From: Agrobacterium rubi TR3 = NBRC 13261
Lineage (GTDB): Bacteria; Pseudomonadota; Alphaproteobacteria; Rhizobiales; Rhizobiaceae
Length of the DNA: 64,000 nucleotides
NCBI RefSeq assembly: GCF_000739935.1
Contig: NZ_BBJU01000012.1
Location: 1-64,000 of the forward strand
Direction of reading: 5' to 3'
The notes below the pieces were generated by a model. That model saw nothing but the letters and a program-made list of their open reading frames with translations, did no database searches and had not been told where the DNA came from. Every line of letters starts with the position of its first letter. Positions within the stretch are counted from its first letter, which is position 1. The position numbers were made by a program, and so were the translations under genes. This document shows positions 18,691 to 27,488 of the stretch, piece after piece.

Positions 18691-19107
18691 ATGTTTGATC
18701 ATTGTCTCTACTTCAACACCATGGCCTTGAGCCGCCAACTGGAGCGCGTCTGGACTGAGGCTTTCAAGCCTGTCGACCTGACACCCGCTCAAGCCTTTAC
18801 GCTGCGCGCGGCGCTGAACAAACCCGGTATGTTGCAGAGCGAGTTGGCGGACACGTTGCAAATCGCCAGAGCAACGGCCACGCGAGCGATCGATGGGCTT
18901 GAAAAACGCGGTTTTCTGACGCGCCGCACAACCAAGCGTGACAAGCGAGAGTGTGAGATTCACCCGACCGCAGAGGCGGTGGCGCTGCATGCATCGTTGG
19001 ATGCGGCCAGTGCTGCGGTGACCAAACGTTTGCGAACGGAACTCGGAGACGGGTCCTTCTATCAATTCGTAGACCAGGCAAAGTCCATCAACAGGCAGAT
19101 AAGCTGA
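18691..19107 (+). CDS. MarR-family transcriptional regulator
   Basis: 138 residues with the winged helix-turn-helix of MarR: KPGMLQSELADTLQIARATATRAIDGLEKRGFLTRRTTKRDKRECEIHPTAE-type layout, the recognition helix at about residues 66-80 and the wing (RRTTKRDKRE) beyond. Dimerisation helices lie at both ends. It is followed 42 nt later by a tautomerase gene, its likely target. The ligand may be an aromatic or phenolic compound, as for many MarR proteins (inference). Confidence 0.88.
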   Translation: MFDHCLYFNTMALSRQLERVWTEAFKPVDLTPAQAFTLRAALNKPGMLQSELADTLQIARATATRAIDGLEKRGFLTRRTTKRDKRECEIHPTAEAVALHASLDAASAAVTKRLRTELGDGSFYQFVDQAKSINRQIS

Positions 19108-19118
19108 TGCCAGACAAA

Positions 19119-19127
19119 TAGTTGCAT
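19119..19127. promoter_or_regulatory. Half-site repeat TAGTTGCAT before tautomerase gene
   Basis: Matches nine bases of the candidate operator upstream of marR at 18655. It lies 22 nt before the tautomerase start. Confidence 0.3.
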
Positions 19128-19149
19128 CGCTAACCATATGGAGAAGAAG

Positions 19150-19545
19150 ATGCCGATTTTGAATGTTAAGGTGAGTGGCGAGCAATCCGAGGAGATGACG
19201 GCGAAGATTTCCGCGCTTCTATCGGGGTTGACGCACCGTATTCTGGGCAAGAACCCGGACCTCACAGCCATCACAATCCAATACATCGATCCGCGCGACT
19301 GGATCGTGGGCGGCAAGGCTCTGGCCGCACAGGGGAAGTCCAGCGTCTATCTCGACATCAAAATTACAGATGAAACGAATACGAAGGCCGAAAAGGCCGC
19401 CTATATCGCCGAGGTATTCGAAGGATTTTCAGCTCTCCTCGGAAATCTTCACGAGGAGAGCTATATCTATGTCGAGGACGTGCGGGCGACCGCCTATGGT
19501 TACGGCGGTCTGACCCAAGAGCGGCGTTATCACCACGCCGCTTAG
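19150..19545 (+). CDS. Tautomerase-superfamily protein (4-oxalocrotonate tautomerase-like)
   Basis: 131 residues. Start ATG 19150 is chosen over 19138 because it puts Pro next to the initiator Met ([12 protein letters not shown]); an N-terminal proline is the catalytic base of this superfamily, and GGAGAAG is at good distance. The length is about twice that of the 62-residue classic tautomerase, so it is a fused-type or cis-CaaD-like family member. It shares a possible operator half-site with the upstream marR gene. Substrate unknown. Confidence 0.75.
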   Translation: MPILNVKVSGEQSEEMTAKISALLSGLTHRILGKNPDLTAITIQYIDPRDWIVGGKALAAQGKSSVYLDIKITDETNTKAEKAAYIAEVFEGFSALLGNLHEESYIYVEDVRATAYGYGGLTQERRYHHAA

Positions 19546-21965
19546 GCGCGTAGAACGCCGCCCGTCGATTTCTCGACATTGACGACGATCTTGGCCGTCA
19601 GCGCTTCGAAGTCCTCATCGGTGAGGGTCTTGTCGACCGGCTGGATCTGGACTTCGATGGCGATGGACTTCTTGTTTTCGCCGACGGATGCGCCTTCGAA
19701 GACGTCAAAGACATTGACACCTGTGACGAGTTTGCGATCGGCGCTGGTTGCCGCCTTGATGATCAAGCCAGCTTCGACGGAGCGGTCCACCACGAAGGCG
19801 AAGTCGCGCTTGACGGTCTGGAACGGTGATAGTTCCAGCGCAGGTTTGGTGCGCGTTGCCTTCTTCTTCGGCTCGGGCATGGCATCGAGATAGATTTCAA
19901 AGCCTGCATAAGCGCCGGAGACATCCAGTTCGGAGAGCGTCTTCGGGTGGAATTCACCGAAATAACCCAGGATGACCTTCGGGCCCATCTTGATCGTGCC
20001 GGAGCGACCGGGATGATACCAGTTAGGTGCGCCCGCTTCGATCTGCACATTGCTCATCGGCAGTCCGCAGGCTTCGATGACGGCGAGAGCATCGGCCTTG
20101 GCATCGTAAACATCCACCGGCTTGCCGCCGCCCTTGGCCGTGTTGGACCACATGCGACCGGAACCAGCCAGCGATGCAGTGCCACGACGAACGCCACCGG
20201 CGACGCGACGCTGGGCTTCCGGCGTGTCACCTTCATAGGTGCCGGAGACTTCGAAGATCGCCACATCGCCATAGCCCTTGTCGGCGTTGCGCTGCGCCGC
20301 CGTCAAAAGGCCGGGCAGCAGCGAAGGGCGCATGTCCGACATATCGGCTGCGATGGGGTTTGCCAACTTCAGTGCGGGCGAACCGCCGCCGAAGAGCTTG
20401 GCCTGTGCTTCGGGAATGAACGACCAAGTGACTGCCTCCAGCATGCCACGGCTTGCAAGAGAACGCTTGGCCGTGCGGGTCCGGATTTGCAGCGTGGTCA
20501 GGATACGGCCATTGACGGCACCGAAGCTTTCCAGTGGTTCCGGCTTGATGTTATCGACGCCATGAATGCGCATGACCTCTTCCACCAGATCGGCCTTGCC
20601 ATCCACATCCGGACGCCATGAGGGAGCCGAGACGCTGACGCGCTCGCCAGAGCCCTCGATGCCGAAACCGAGACCCTTGAGGATATCGAGCGTTTCCTGT
20701 GCGGACACATCAAGGCCCGTCAGGCGCTTGACTTCCGACAACGGGAAATCGATCCACTTGGGCTCGAAGCCCTTGTAACCGATGACCTTGGCGTCTGCCG
20801 CCATACCGCCGCAGAGTTCCAGCACCAGTTCGGTCGTGCGCTCCAGACCCGGCACCATATATTCGGGATCGACGCCACGCTCGAAACGGTAGCGAGCATC
20901 GGTGATGATGCCGAGCGACCGGCCTGTCTTGGCGATGTTGATCGGGTCCCACAGTGCGGATTCGATCAGCACATCCACGGTGTTTTCATCGCAACCCGAG
21001 TGCTCACCACCCATGACGCCGCCGATGGATTCGATGCCGTCGTCATCGGCAATGACCACATTGGTGGGCCCAAGCTTGTACTCACGCTGATCGAGCGCGA
21101 GAATGGTTTCACCATCCCTGGCGCGGCGAACGACGAGATTGCCCTTGACCTTTGCCGCATCGAAGACGTGCATCGGGCGGCCCTGATCGAAGGTCATGTA
21201 GTTGGTAATGTCGACCAGTGCGTTGATGGGGCGAAGTCCGATGGCGAGAAGACGCTGCTGCATCCACTTTGGGCTCGGACCGTTCTTCACGCCACGCACG
21301 AGGCGCAGGCCGAAGCCAGGGCACAGTGCGTCGTCATCGAGATCGAGCGTCACATCAACCGGGGTTGCGCCTTCAACCTTGAAAGCTGGAGCAGACTTTG
21401 TCTTGAGCGTGCCGAGACCGGACGCTGCAAGATCGCGCGCGATGCCATAGATCGAGGTGCAATCCGGGCGATTCGGCGTCAGGTTGATTTCGATCATGGG
21501 ATCATCCAGACCGGCATAGGTCGCAAACGACGTACCAACCGGCGCATCGTCAGGCAGATCGATGATCCCGTCATGGCTGTCGGACATGTTGAGCTCCTTT
21601 TCGGAACACATCATGCCATGGCTTTCGACACCACGAATCTTGCCGATGGCCAGCGTCACATCAATGCCCGGAACATAGTCCCCCGGACGCGCCAGCGCGC
21701 CGATGAGACCGGCACGCGCATTCGGCGCTCCGCAAACGATCTGCACCGGTTTGCCGTCGCCCGCATCGACGCTGAGCACCTTGAGACGATCCGCCTCCGG
21801 GTGCTTTTCGGCACTCAGAACCTTGGCGATGACGAAGGGCTTGTAGGCCGCCTTGTCATCGACATCCTCGACTTCGAGACCGATGGCGGTCAGGCGTTCG
21901 CAAATCTGTTCCAGGGAAGCATCGGTTTCGAGATGCTCTTTCAGCCAGGAGAGTGTGAATTTCAT
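19542..21965 (-). CDS. pheT: Phenylalanyl-tRNA synthetase beta chain
   Basis: 807 residues, normal for bacterial PheT. Domains in order: tRNA-binding EMAP-type domain (residues about 40-150, with [14 protein letters not shown]), B3/B4 editing domain (about 215-400), B5 (about 405-480), core and the C-terminal anticodon-binding FDX domain (ending [19 protein letters not shown]). It charges tRNA(Phe) together with PheS and proofreads tyrosine. Unusually, pheS lies about 1 kb upstream, separated by three small genes; the same-strand order and tight spacing suggest one transcript. The 3' end overlaps the convergent tautomerase stop by 4 nt. Confidence 0.98.
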   Translation of the reverse strand: MKFTLSWLKEHLETDASLEQICERLTAIGLEVEDVDDKAAYKPFVIAKVLSAEKHPEADRLKVLSVDAGDGKPVQIVCGAPNARAGLIGALARPGDYVPGIDVTLAIGKIRGVESHGMMCSEKELNMSDSHDGIIDLPDDAPVGTSFATYAGLDDPMIEINLTPNRPDCTSIYGIARDLAASGLGTLKTKSAPAFKVEGATPVDVTLDLDDDALCPGFGLRLVRGVKNGPSPKWMQQRLLAIGLRPINALVDITNYMTFDQGRPMHVFDAAKVKGNLVVRRARDGETILALDQREYKLGPTNVVIADDDGIESIGGVMGGEHSGCDENTVDVLIESALWDPINIAKTGRSLGIITDARYRFERGVDPEYMVPGLERTTELVLELCGGMAADAKVIGYKGFEPKWIDFPLSEVKRLTGLDVSAQETLDILKGLGFGIEGSGERVSVSAPSWRPDVDGKADLVEEVMRIHGVDNIKPEPLESFGAVNGRILTTLQIRTRTAKRSLASRGMLEAVTWSFIPEAQAKLFGGGSPALKLANPIAADMSDMRPSLLPGLLTAAQRNADKGYGDVAIFEVSGTYEGDTPEAQRRVAGGVRRGTASLAGSGRMWSNTAKGGGKPVDVYDAKADALAVIEACGLPMSNVQIEAGAPNWYHPGRSGTIKMGPKVILGYFGEFHPKTLSELDVSGAYAGFEIYLDAMPEPKKKATRTKPALELSPFQTVKRDFAFVVDRSVEAGLIIKAATSADRKLVTGVNVFDVFEGASVGENKKSIAIEVQIQPVDKTLTDEDFEALTAKIVVNVEKSTGGVLRA

Positions 21966-22030
21966 GTTTATGCGTCCTTAACGGTATTTGTCTCTTCTGG
22001 TCGAGCGGTCACGTCAGCTCACCTTGCGGG

Positions 22031-22306
22031 CTATGCGGCTTGTTGCGGTGCTTTGGCACCCGGTGCTTTCCAACCGAGAAGCATCGCCTTTACGGAAACG
22101 CCATCATCGATATCGGGCCACCACACGCCTGAAAACTGCAGCTCAAAATTTGCTCGTTGCTCCGGCGTGGCATCGTTCAGGTATGGGTACCACCAAAGAG
22201 GTGCACGAATTTGTCGACCGTCTGCGAGCGTCACAGAAACGAAGTGGTCGTCGCATTCAGCGGCGACGGGCGACATTTCCTCGGTTTCAAATTCCAAAGA
22301 ACTCAT
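22031..22306 (-). CDS. DUF2442 protein, likely partner of the DUF4160 gene
   Basis: 91 residues from ATG 22306, preceded by GGAGAAG. The core ECDDHFVSVTLADGRQIRAPLWWYPYL followed by a short acidic segment is the DUF2442 fold. DUF2442 genes often follow DUF4160 genes, and the pair has been proposed as a type II toxin-antitoxin module. Here the DUF2442 start lies inside the DUF4160 reading frame (20-nt overlap), implying coupling. Between this gene and pheT is a 65-nt gap. No experiment supports toxicity here. Confidence 0.75.
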   Translation of the reverse strand: MSSLEFETEEMSPVAAECDDHFVSVTLADGRQIRAPLWWYPYLNDATPEQRANFELQFSGVWWPDIDDGVSVKAMLLGWKAPGAKAPQQAA

Positions 22307-22523
22307 TCCACTTCTCCATCCAATCGGCGCGGCTCTCGTCAATTCTTGCCAGAAACTCCGCAACTTCGCGGTTATTATATCCGTGATTATTGGCGATTTC
22401 CATGCTCATCAGCCACACCTTGGCAGACAGCTTACCCTTGACGATATGACCATGGGGAGGCTCCGCTCCATCAGAGGAGCAGAACCGAAACTTGTATTCC
22501 ATGCCAGATCGTAAGGTCGGCAC
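22287..22523 (-). CDS. DUF4160 protein
   Basis: 78 residues. The sequence follows the DUF4160 pattern: N-terminal strand EYKFRFCSSDG, then EPPHGHIVKGKLSAKVWL (His-Gly-His dipeptide region), then a helix ending in the C-terminal NEFFGI. ATG 22523 (MPTLRSG) is preferred over the internal Met at 22502 by family pattern. It begins 4 nt after the ASCH gene stop and overlaps the following DUF2442 gene by 20 nt. It sits inside the pheS-pheT operon. Confidence 0.75.
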   Translation of the reverse strand: MPTLRSGMEYKFRFCSSDGAEPPHGHIVKGKLSAKVWLMSMEIANNHGYNNREVAEFLARIDESRADWMEKWNEFFGI

Positions 22524-22527
22524 GTTC

Positions 22528-22947
22528 TTAATCCATATCCCGCTTCAATATGTCTATGAGGCGAAATCTCTCGCAAACAAGCTCCATATCGGGCGTAAAT
22601 CCGCCGTTACAAGCGAAATAAGCCTCGTGTCCAACCCGCCATGTTTCCAGTGTCTGGTCATCTTCGCCTTCTTCAAAAGCGAATGCCGCGTCTACGGCAT
22701 CGAACCGCCGGATTACCACTTCGACCGTTTCAATGACTGCTGCGGGATGACCCGCACCGTCCAAAACGACATCACGACGCCCAACGACAGGCATAGGGTC
22801 GCCTTTTGGGCCAAAGTCACGAAAAGCACCGCATGTTGACGTTTTCTTGCCAGCAAGCACAAGCCCGAGCAGATCATCAGCCAGTTTGGGCGTGTCACCA
22901 AACGCGAACGTCACGGCGTTGCGGTATGGCTCCGGCAGATCGATCAT
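22528..22947 (-). CDS. ASCH-domain protein
   Basis: 139 residues, a small beta-barrel ASCH domain: [20 protein letters not shown] followed by [25 protein letters not shown]. The fold is related to PUA domains and is linked to RNA metabolism or translation; some ASCH proteins hydrolyse modified nucleosides such as N4-acetylcytidine. The start overlaps the pheS stop (ATGA), so translation is coupled to pheS. Its place next to the tRNA synthetase gene supports a role in tRNA or translation biology (inference). Confidence 0.82.
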   Translation of the reverse strand: MIDLPEPYRNAVTFAFGDTPKLADDLLGLVLAGKKTSTCGAFRDFGPKGDPMPVVGRRDVVLDGAGHPAAVIETVEVVIRRFDAVDAAFAFEEGEDDQTLETWRVGHEAYFACNGGFTPDMELVCERFRLIDILKRDMD

Positions 22948-24026
22948 ACGCTCAAACCACCAAACAAGGTCGGCATATCCAGCGGGCGGAAACCGTAGTG
23001 GGTCATCCAGCGGACGTCGGCGTTGAAGAAGTCGCGCAGGTCCGGCATGCCGTATTTCAGCATGGCGATGCGGTCGAGCCCCATGCCCCAGGCAAAGCCT
23101 TGATACTCATCCGGATCGAGACCACCGGCGCGCAGGACATTCGGGTGGACCATGCCGCAACCGAGGATTTCCATCCAATCGTTGCCTTCGCCGAACTTGA
23201 CGATGGGGCCGGAGCGGTCGCACTGGATATCCACTTCGAAGCTTGGCTCCGTGAAGGGGAAGAAGGAGGGGCGGAAGCGCATGGTGACGCTGTCGACCTC
23301 GAAGAAGGTCTTGCAGAATTCTTCAAGCACCCAGCGCAGATTGCCGACATTCGCCTTCTTGTCGATCACCAGACCCTCCACCTGATGGAACATCGGCGAG
23401 TGGGTTGCGTCCGAGTCCTGACGATAGGTCTTGCCGGGAATAACGATGCGGATCGGTGGCTTCTGGGATTCCATGGTGCGGACCTGCACCGGCGAGGTGT
23501 GCGTGCGCAGAACCTTGCGCTCACCGTTTTCATCCGGCTGGAAAAAGAACGTGTCGTGCATTTCGCGGGCCGGATGTCCCTCGGGGAAATTCAGCGCCGT
23601 GAAGTTGTAATAGTCGGTCTCGATATCCGGGCCTTCGGCGATGGAAAAACCCATATCGGCGAAAATGGCGGTGATCTCATCGACGATCTGACTGATCGGA
23701 TGGATGCGGCCACGTTCTGCCGGCGACTGGCGAACCGGCAGGCTGATATCCAGCGTTTCGGCCTTCAGGCGCGCTTCGATGGCCGCGTCCTTCAACTCTG
23801 CCTTTCGGGCGGAAATCAGATCCGTAACTTCGGTCTTCAACTGGTTGATGGCGGCACCGCGTGTCTGGCGCTCTTCCGGTGTCATCGAGCCCAGCGTCTT
23901 CAAGAGCTCGGAAACAGAGCCCTTTTTACCCAGCGCGGAAACGCGCACGGCTTCGATGGATGCTTCATCTCCGGCAGCCGCGATGTCCGACATCAATTGC
24001 GATTTCAAGGTATCCAGTTCGGTCAT
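22944..24026 (-). CDS. pheS: Phenylalanyl-tRNA synthetase alpha chain
   Basis: 360 residues from ATG 24026 (AGGA upstream); a longer in-frame start 17 codons up would overlap the preceding gene. A coiled-coil N-terminal domain (residues about 1-100) is followed by the class II catalytic core: motif 2 with [13 protein letters not shown] and motif 3 with [23 protein letters not shown]-type sequence (here [12 protein letters not shown]). The enzyme's alpha chain binds ATP and phenylalanine. The kinase-like gene ends 22 nt before it, and the ASCH gene overlaps its stop. Confidence 0.98.
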   Translation of the reverse strand: MTELDTLKSQLMSDIAAAGDEASIEAVRVSALGKKGSVSELLKTLGSMTPEERQTRGAAINQLKTEVTDLISARKAELKDAAIEARLKAETLDISLPVRQSPAERGRIHPISQIVDEITAIFADMGFSIAEGPDIETDYYNFTALNFPEGHPAREMHDTFFFQPDENGERKVLRTHTSPVQVRTMESQKPPIRIVIPGKTYRQDSDATHSPMFHQVEGLVIDKKANVGNLRWVLEEFCKTFFEVDSVTMRFRPSFFPFTEPSFEVDIQCDRSGPIVKFGEGNDWMEILGCGMVHPNVLRAGGLDPDEYQGFAWGMGLDRIAMLKYGMPDLRDFFNADVRWMTHYGFRPLDMPTLFGGLSV

Positions 24027-24048
24027 ATTTTCCTGCCTCGCCTGGGCT

Positions 24049-24945
24049 TTAGCCTGCGGCTTCGGGTTTAACAGCATTCTTCAGATATTCGGTCGCCACT
24101 ATAAAGCGTTGCAGATCACTACCCATCTGCACGCGCCCAATCAACCGTGCGAGCGGCAAAAAACGGCTGAGAACATGCACCAGCCTGCGCAATTCGGCGA
24201 TTGCCGCTTTCGGCGCACGCGATGCCCACGCGTTGTAAGCAGCATCGAGTGTGTCCCTGCCGTTTTGGGCGAGTGTGCTGAGGGGGAGAAACAGCAGCCA
24301 TAGATCGCGCGCCTGCGCGGTTTCAAGCGGCATCGCCGCTTCCGGCTCCTCTTCGAAATCCATGAAACCGATGCGGCCATCGCTCAGAAAGAAGTCTCGA
24401 ACGTGCGGGCGGCCATGGCACAGGCCAGCCGCATGCAGGTTCCCGATCGCTGCGGCGCAGTCGATCAGCAACGCATCATGGCTGGCATCACCGCCTCGAC
24501 GTTTGCTTTTGAGCGTGCGTTGAACGGTTGGCCCGACATCCGATAGAACGATCGCTGTCTCCGACGCGTAGATAATCTCCGGAACCGGAAAACCCTTATC
24601 CCCGAACGCAATCATTCGGCGCTTCTCACGCGCCATCATGGCACCAGGCGCTAGGATGGGGGATGGCTTGAGGAATTTATAGGGCAGCGCCGATGCGGCA
24701 AGTGATTGAAGCTTCAGCCACCACGGCGCTTTTTCGGCACCCTGTCGCTTGATCCATACCGAGCCGACAGACAGATGCAGTTGCTGCACGCGGCCTTCGC
24801 TGGCCAAAAGAGCCTGCATCAGGGCAGCAATATCCGCGTCCTCAAGATGGACGTGAAATCCCTTTGCTTGCTCTTGTGGGTCTGCGGCCTCTAGCATTCC
24901 ATACTCACATGCAGGTCGCGCCTGCTTGGGCGGCTTTGCAATCAC
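24049..24945 (-). CDS. Kinase-fold protein (Kdo/WaaP-RIO-like), probably catalytically altered
   Basis: 298 residues from a GTG (24945); an ATG at 24897 is an alternative. The N-lobe contains VWIKRQG (Lys66 of the beta3 strand). At 177-185 it reads HGRPHVRDF, where a normal kinase of this group has HGDLHxxN: the Asp base is Arg and the Asn is Asp. The DFG-like motif is DFEEE (196-200). The same HGRP pattern occurs in many alphaproteobacterial small kinase-like proteins, possibly a Kdo or lipid-A kinase relative. The gene sits between rplT and pheS, the position taken by the pheM leader in Escherichia coli. Confidence 0.72.
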   Translation of the reverse strand: MIAKPPKQARPACEYGMLEAADPQEQAKGFHVHLEDADIAALMQALLASEGRVQQLHLSVGSVWIKRQGAEKAPWWLKLQSLAASALPYKFLKPSPILAPGAMMAREKRRMIAFGDKGFPVPEIIYASETAIVLSDVGPTVQRTLKSKRRGGDASHDALLIDCAAAIGNLHAAGLCHGRPHVRDFFLSDGRIGFMDFEEEPEAAMPLETAQARDLWLLFLPLSTLAQNGRDTLDAAYNAWASRAPKAAIAELRRLVHVLSRFLPLARLIGRVQMGSDLQRFIVATEYLKNAVKPEAAG

Positions 24946-24954
24946 CTGAAAACA

Positions 24955-24990
24955 GCAAAACCCGCACCGGTGGCCGGCGCGGGTTTCAAA
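24955..24990 (-). terminator. Hairpin terminator or attenuator after rplT
   Basis: On the minus strand a stem AAACCCGC / GCGGGTTT encloses an inner GGCC-rich loop and is followed by TGCTGTTTT. It lies 27 nt after the rplT stop and just before the kinase-like gene, at the place where Escherichia coli has the pheST attenuator. No leader peptide rich in Phe is visible right before it. Confidence 0.65.
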
Positions 24991-25016
24991 TGAACAACAG
25001 ATTGTCCGCGCCGTAA

Positions 25017-25421
25017 TTACTTTACAGCGGTTTCAAATTCGTTGGTGGTGCCAGCATCCTTGAGGTACTCAAGAGCCTTCTTGGCGCTATCGACGAGAAC
25101 GCCGAATGCTGCTGGCTCATGAATTGCCATGTCGGACAGAACCTTGCGGTCGACTTCGATGCCAGCCTTGTTCAGGCCGTCGATGAAACGGCCATAGGTC
25201 AGGCCGAATTCGCGAACAGCAGCATTGATACGCTGGATCCACAGAGCGCGGAAGTTGCGCTTGTTGACCTTGCGGTCGCGGTAAGCGTACTGCTTGGAAC
25301 GATCCACAGCAGCCTTGGCGGCGCGGATGGTGTTCTTGCGGCGGCCGTAGAAGCCCTTGGCTGCCTTGAGTGTCTTGGTGTGCTTGGCGCGGGAAGTTAC
25401 GCCACGTTTTACGCGTGCCAT
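25017..25421 (-). CDS. rplT: 50S ribosomal protein L20
   Basis: 134 residues. Typical L20: [23 protein letters not shown]-like basic N terminus (partial: [15 protein letters not shown]), then [13 protein letters not shown] at the C terminus. Essential for early 50S assembly and, in many bacteria, an autogenous translational repressor of rpmI-rplT. The C terminus is a little longer than in E. coli. Located 40 nt after rpmI in the infC-rpmI-rplT operon. Confidence 0.98.
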   Translation of the reverse strand: MARVKRGVTSRAKHTKTLKAAKGFYGRRKNTIRAAKAAVDRSKQYAYRDRKVNKRNFRALWIQRINAAVREFGLTYGRFIDGLNKAGIEVDRKVLSDMAIHEPAAFGVLVDSAKKALEYLKDAGTTNEFETAVK

Positions 25422-25461
25422 GTCATGATCTCCTTAAAATATCCAAAAGTGCGGAAAAGTC

Positions 25462-25665
25462 TTAAAGACCGTTCGGCAGGTAGTTCTTGACAACCTTCTT
25501 GGCGTCAGCTTCGGCCAGAACCATGGTTCCGCGCGCGTCGCGAATGAACTTGTTGGACCGTTTGATCATGCCGTGGCGCTTACCGGCGGCGGCTGCGAGA
25601 ACCTTGCCGGTGCCTGTGATCTTGAACCGCTTTTTCGCGGCAGACTTCGTCTTCATCTTGGGCAT
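25462..25665 (-). CDS. rpmI: 50S ribosomal protein L35
   Basis: 67 residues, [20 protein letters not shown]-type start with the conserved lysine-rich N terminus and [16 protein letters not shown]. Normal length. Start ATG 25665. A 192-nt leader separates it from infC and contains several hairpins that could carry L20 control. Confidence 0.98.
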   Translation of the reverse strand: MPKMKTKSAAKKRFKITGTGKVLAAAAGKRHGMIKRSNKFIRDARGTMVLAEADAKKVVKNYLPNGL

Positions 25666-25771
25666 TTTGCTACTCCATTTTTTGTATCGAAAGACAGGCA
25701 GACGAAGCCTGCTTTCAAGCTATTCTAGAACGGCCACGGCATGCCCTGCCGGACCGTTCGGACGCGCTCCT

Positions 25772-25849
25772 ATAACCGCAGTTATGAAAAAGAGCAACGG
25801 GGAATGAGAAATTCCCCTGCGACTTCGTCAAAACGCCTGCAAACAGGCG
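25772..25849 (-). promoter_or_regulatory. Structured leader between infC and rpmI
   Basis: Three short hairpins lie in the 192 nt between infC and rpmI. In plus-strand coordinates they are ATAAC-CGCA-GTTAT (25772-25785), GGGGAAT-GAGAA-ATTCCCC (25799-25817) and CGCCTG-CAAA-CAGGCG (25834-25849). Read on the minus strand, the last is followed by TTTTG and could end infC transcripts. In other bacteria ribosomal protein L20 controls this operon via the leader of rpmI. Confidence 0.4.
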
Positions 25850-25857
25850 CAATCATG

Positions 25858-26394
25858 TTACTTTGGTGCCAGAACCATCATCATCTGACGTCCCTCGAGC
25901 TTGGGTTCGGCTTCGACCTTGGCAATGGCCACGGTGTCTTCCTTAACCTGCAGCAGAAGCTTCATGCCGAGTTCCTGGTGCGCCATTTCGCGGCCACGGA
26001 ACTTCAGCGTCACTTTTACCTTATCGCCTTCGTCGAAGAAACGGTTCATCGCCTTCATCTTCACCTCGTAATCGTGGGTGTCGATGTTGGGACGCATCTT
26101 GATTTCCTTGACCTCAACGATCTTCTGCTTCTTGCGCGCTTCGGCCGCCTTTTTCTGAGACGAATACTTCAGCTTGCCGAGATCAAGAATCTTGCATACC
26201 GGAGGTTCTGCGTTTGGCGAAATCTCAACGAGATCAAGACCGGCGTCTTCTGCCATCTTCAGAGCCTCGTCCGTTGGCATGACGCCAAGGTTCTGGCCTT
26301 CTTCATCAATCAGCTGAATCTTGGGAATTCGAATTTCCCTGTTGGAGCGCGGGCCCTCTTTGACGGGGGCATCGGCTTTGAACGGTCTGCGAAT
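25858..26394 (-). CDS. infC: Translation initiation factor IF-3
   Basis: 178 residues starting at an ATT codon (26394), with AGGAG 9 nt upstream. The frame is open further upstream, but the protein family begins at this point ([25 protein letters not shown]; the full string is longer, seen from position 26394). Both domains are complete: [16 protein letters not shown] in the N half and [17 protein letters not shown] in the C half. Start codons of infC are famously non-AUG (AUU in Escherichia coli), letting IF-3 repress its own translation. First gene of the infC-rpmI-rplT-(kinase)-pheS cluster. Confidence 0.95.
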   Translation of the reverse strand: MRRPFKADAPVKEGPRSNREIRIPKIQLIDEEGQNLGVMPTDEALKMAEDAGLDLVEISPNAEPPVCKILDLGKLKYSSQKKAAEARKKQKIVEVKEIKMRPNIDTHDYEVKMKAMNRFFDEGDKVKVTLKFRGREMAHQELGMKLLLQVKEDTVAIAKVEAEPKLEGRQMMMVLAPK

Positions 26395-26491
26395 GGTCGT
26401 ATTCTCCTGATCTGTTTCGGGATCGCGTCGGCAAAAACCAGCTTGTCGGTGCAAATGGCGGAAATGTCGTGAATGCCGCCGCGAAGTCAAT

Positions 26492-26528
26492 AGCACGCTT
26501 GCGCAAAAAAATCACCTCCTGTCGTGCT
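26492..26528 (-). promoter_or_regulatory. Hairpin with strong Shine-Dalgarno upstream of infC
   Basis: On the minus strand AGGAGGTGA (26513-26521) is a near-perfect ribosome site. It sits in the loop between arms AGCACG (26492-26497) and CGTGCT (26523-26528), then a run of T and TTGCGCAAG follows. A TTG (or GTG) just downstream opens a mini-ORF beginning [16 protein letters not shown], with four Phe in the first 15 codons, that runs over the infC start. It may be a control leader for the operon. Confidence 0.4.
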
Positions 26529-26580
26529 TTTTAAGAATTTGCACTACATGAAGGGCAAATTGCAGGAGAATAGAGCCCCT

Positions 26581-27390
26581 ATGACAGAGCAAACCATCGA
26601 AACCATTACTGTTGGCCCCACCGGCGACACACGCGAGATCGCAATACTGTCACGCGACGCGCGGGACAGTGACGACGCGCCCACGTTGGTGTGGCTTGGC
26701 GGCTACCGTTCGGACATGACCGGCACCAAGGCAGTGGAGCTGGATCGCTTTGCCCAGGAAAACGGTCTGGCATGCATCCGGCTCGATTATTCCGGCCACG
26801 GGGCCTCCACGGGCGATTTCAACAAGGGGACGATTTCACGCTGGTTGGAAGAAACTATCGCCGTGCTTCGCCACAAGGCACCCAAGCGTATCGTCGCCGT
26901 GGGGTCGTCGATGGGCGGCTGGATTGCGCTGAGGCTAATCGAAGAGCTGCGTAAGGCGGCAAAAGGCCCTGAGGTCGCAGGTTTGCTTTTGATCGCGCCG
27001 GCACCGGATTTTACCGCCGCATTGATCGAACCCAATCTTTCGGATGCGGAGAAATTGTCACTCCAAGAACGCGGTTATTTCGAGGAGCCATCGGAGTACA
27101 GTGCCGATCCGAACATCTTCACCCGCGACCTGATCGAAGACGGGCGCAACAACCTGGTGCTGCACGGCATCATCCAAACGGGATGCCCGGTTCACATCAT
27201 TCAGGGCATGAAAGATGAGGATGTGCCTTACATCCACGCACTGACATTGCTGGAGCATCTGCCCGCTGATGATGTGGTGTTGAGCCTTATTCGGGATGGA
27301 GACCACCGTTTGTCACGTCCACAGGATATAGAGCGCATGCTGGCGGCGGCCAAAAGCCTTGCTTTGCAGGCAATCCCGCCACGGTCTTAA
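26581..27390 (+). CDS. ABHD10-like alpha/beta hydrolase (acyl-esterase/thioesterase)
   Basis: 269 residues from ATG 26581; earlier in-frame ATGs at 26524 and 26548 lie next to the strong minus-strand signals and are less likely. Nucleophile elbow GSSMGG (Ser110 as nucleophile), GGYRSDMTGTKAVELD oxyanion region and the terminal IRDGDHRLSRPQD with the catalytic His. The pattern matches ABHD10, which removes acyl groups from proteins or drugs. Divergent from infC. Substrate in bacteria unknown. Confidence 0.82.
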   Translation: MTEQTIETITVGPTGDTREIAILSRDARDSDDAPTLVWLGGYRSDMTGTKAVELDRFAQENGLACIRLDYSGHGASTGDFNKGTISRWLEETIAVLRHKAPKRIVAVGSSMGGWIALRLIEELRKAAKGPEVAGLLLIAPAPDFTAALIEPNLSDAEKLSLQERGYFEEPSEYSADPNIFTRDLIEDGRNNLVLHGIIQTGCPVHIIQGMKDEDVPYIHALTLLEHLPADDVVLSLIRDGDHRLSRPQDIERMLAAAKSLALQAIPPRS

Positions 27391-27453
27391 CCATATTATT
27401 CATCTTGCGTTCATGGACGCTGAGTTCCGATTGACACATACCCCCACCGTCTC

Positions 27454-27468
27454 TTAACTTTTCATTAA
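27454..27468 (+). promoter_or_regulatory. CtrA-like binding box upstream of BTLCP gene
   Basis: TTAA (27454-27457), 7 nt, TTAA (27465-27468): exactly the TTAA-N7-TTAA spacing of the CtrA consensus. It lies about 21 nt before the ATG at 27489, so it would overlap the promoter region. CtrA is the master cell-cycle regulator of Rhizobiales. Confidence 0.45.
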
Positions 27469-27488
27469 GATTTTAAGGGACGGGTTTC

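Noticed and set aside
24946-25016. pheM-like leader peptide after rplT
   Set aside because: No ATG-initiated Phe-rich ORF is present before the hairpin.
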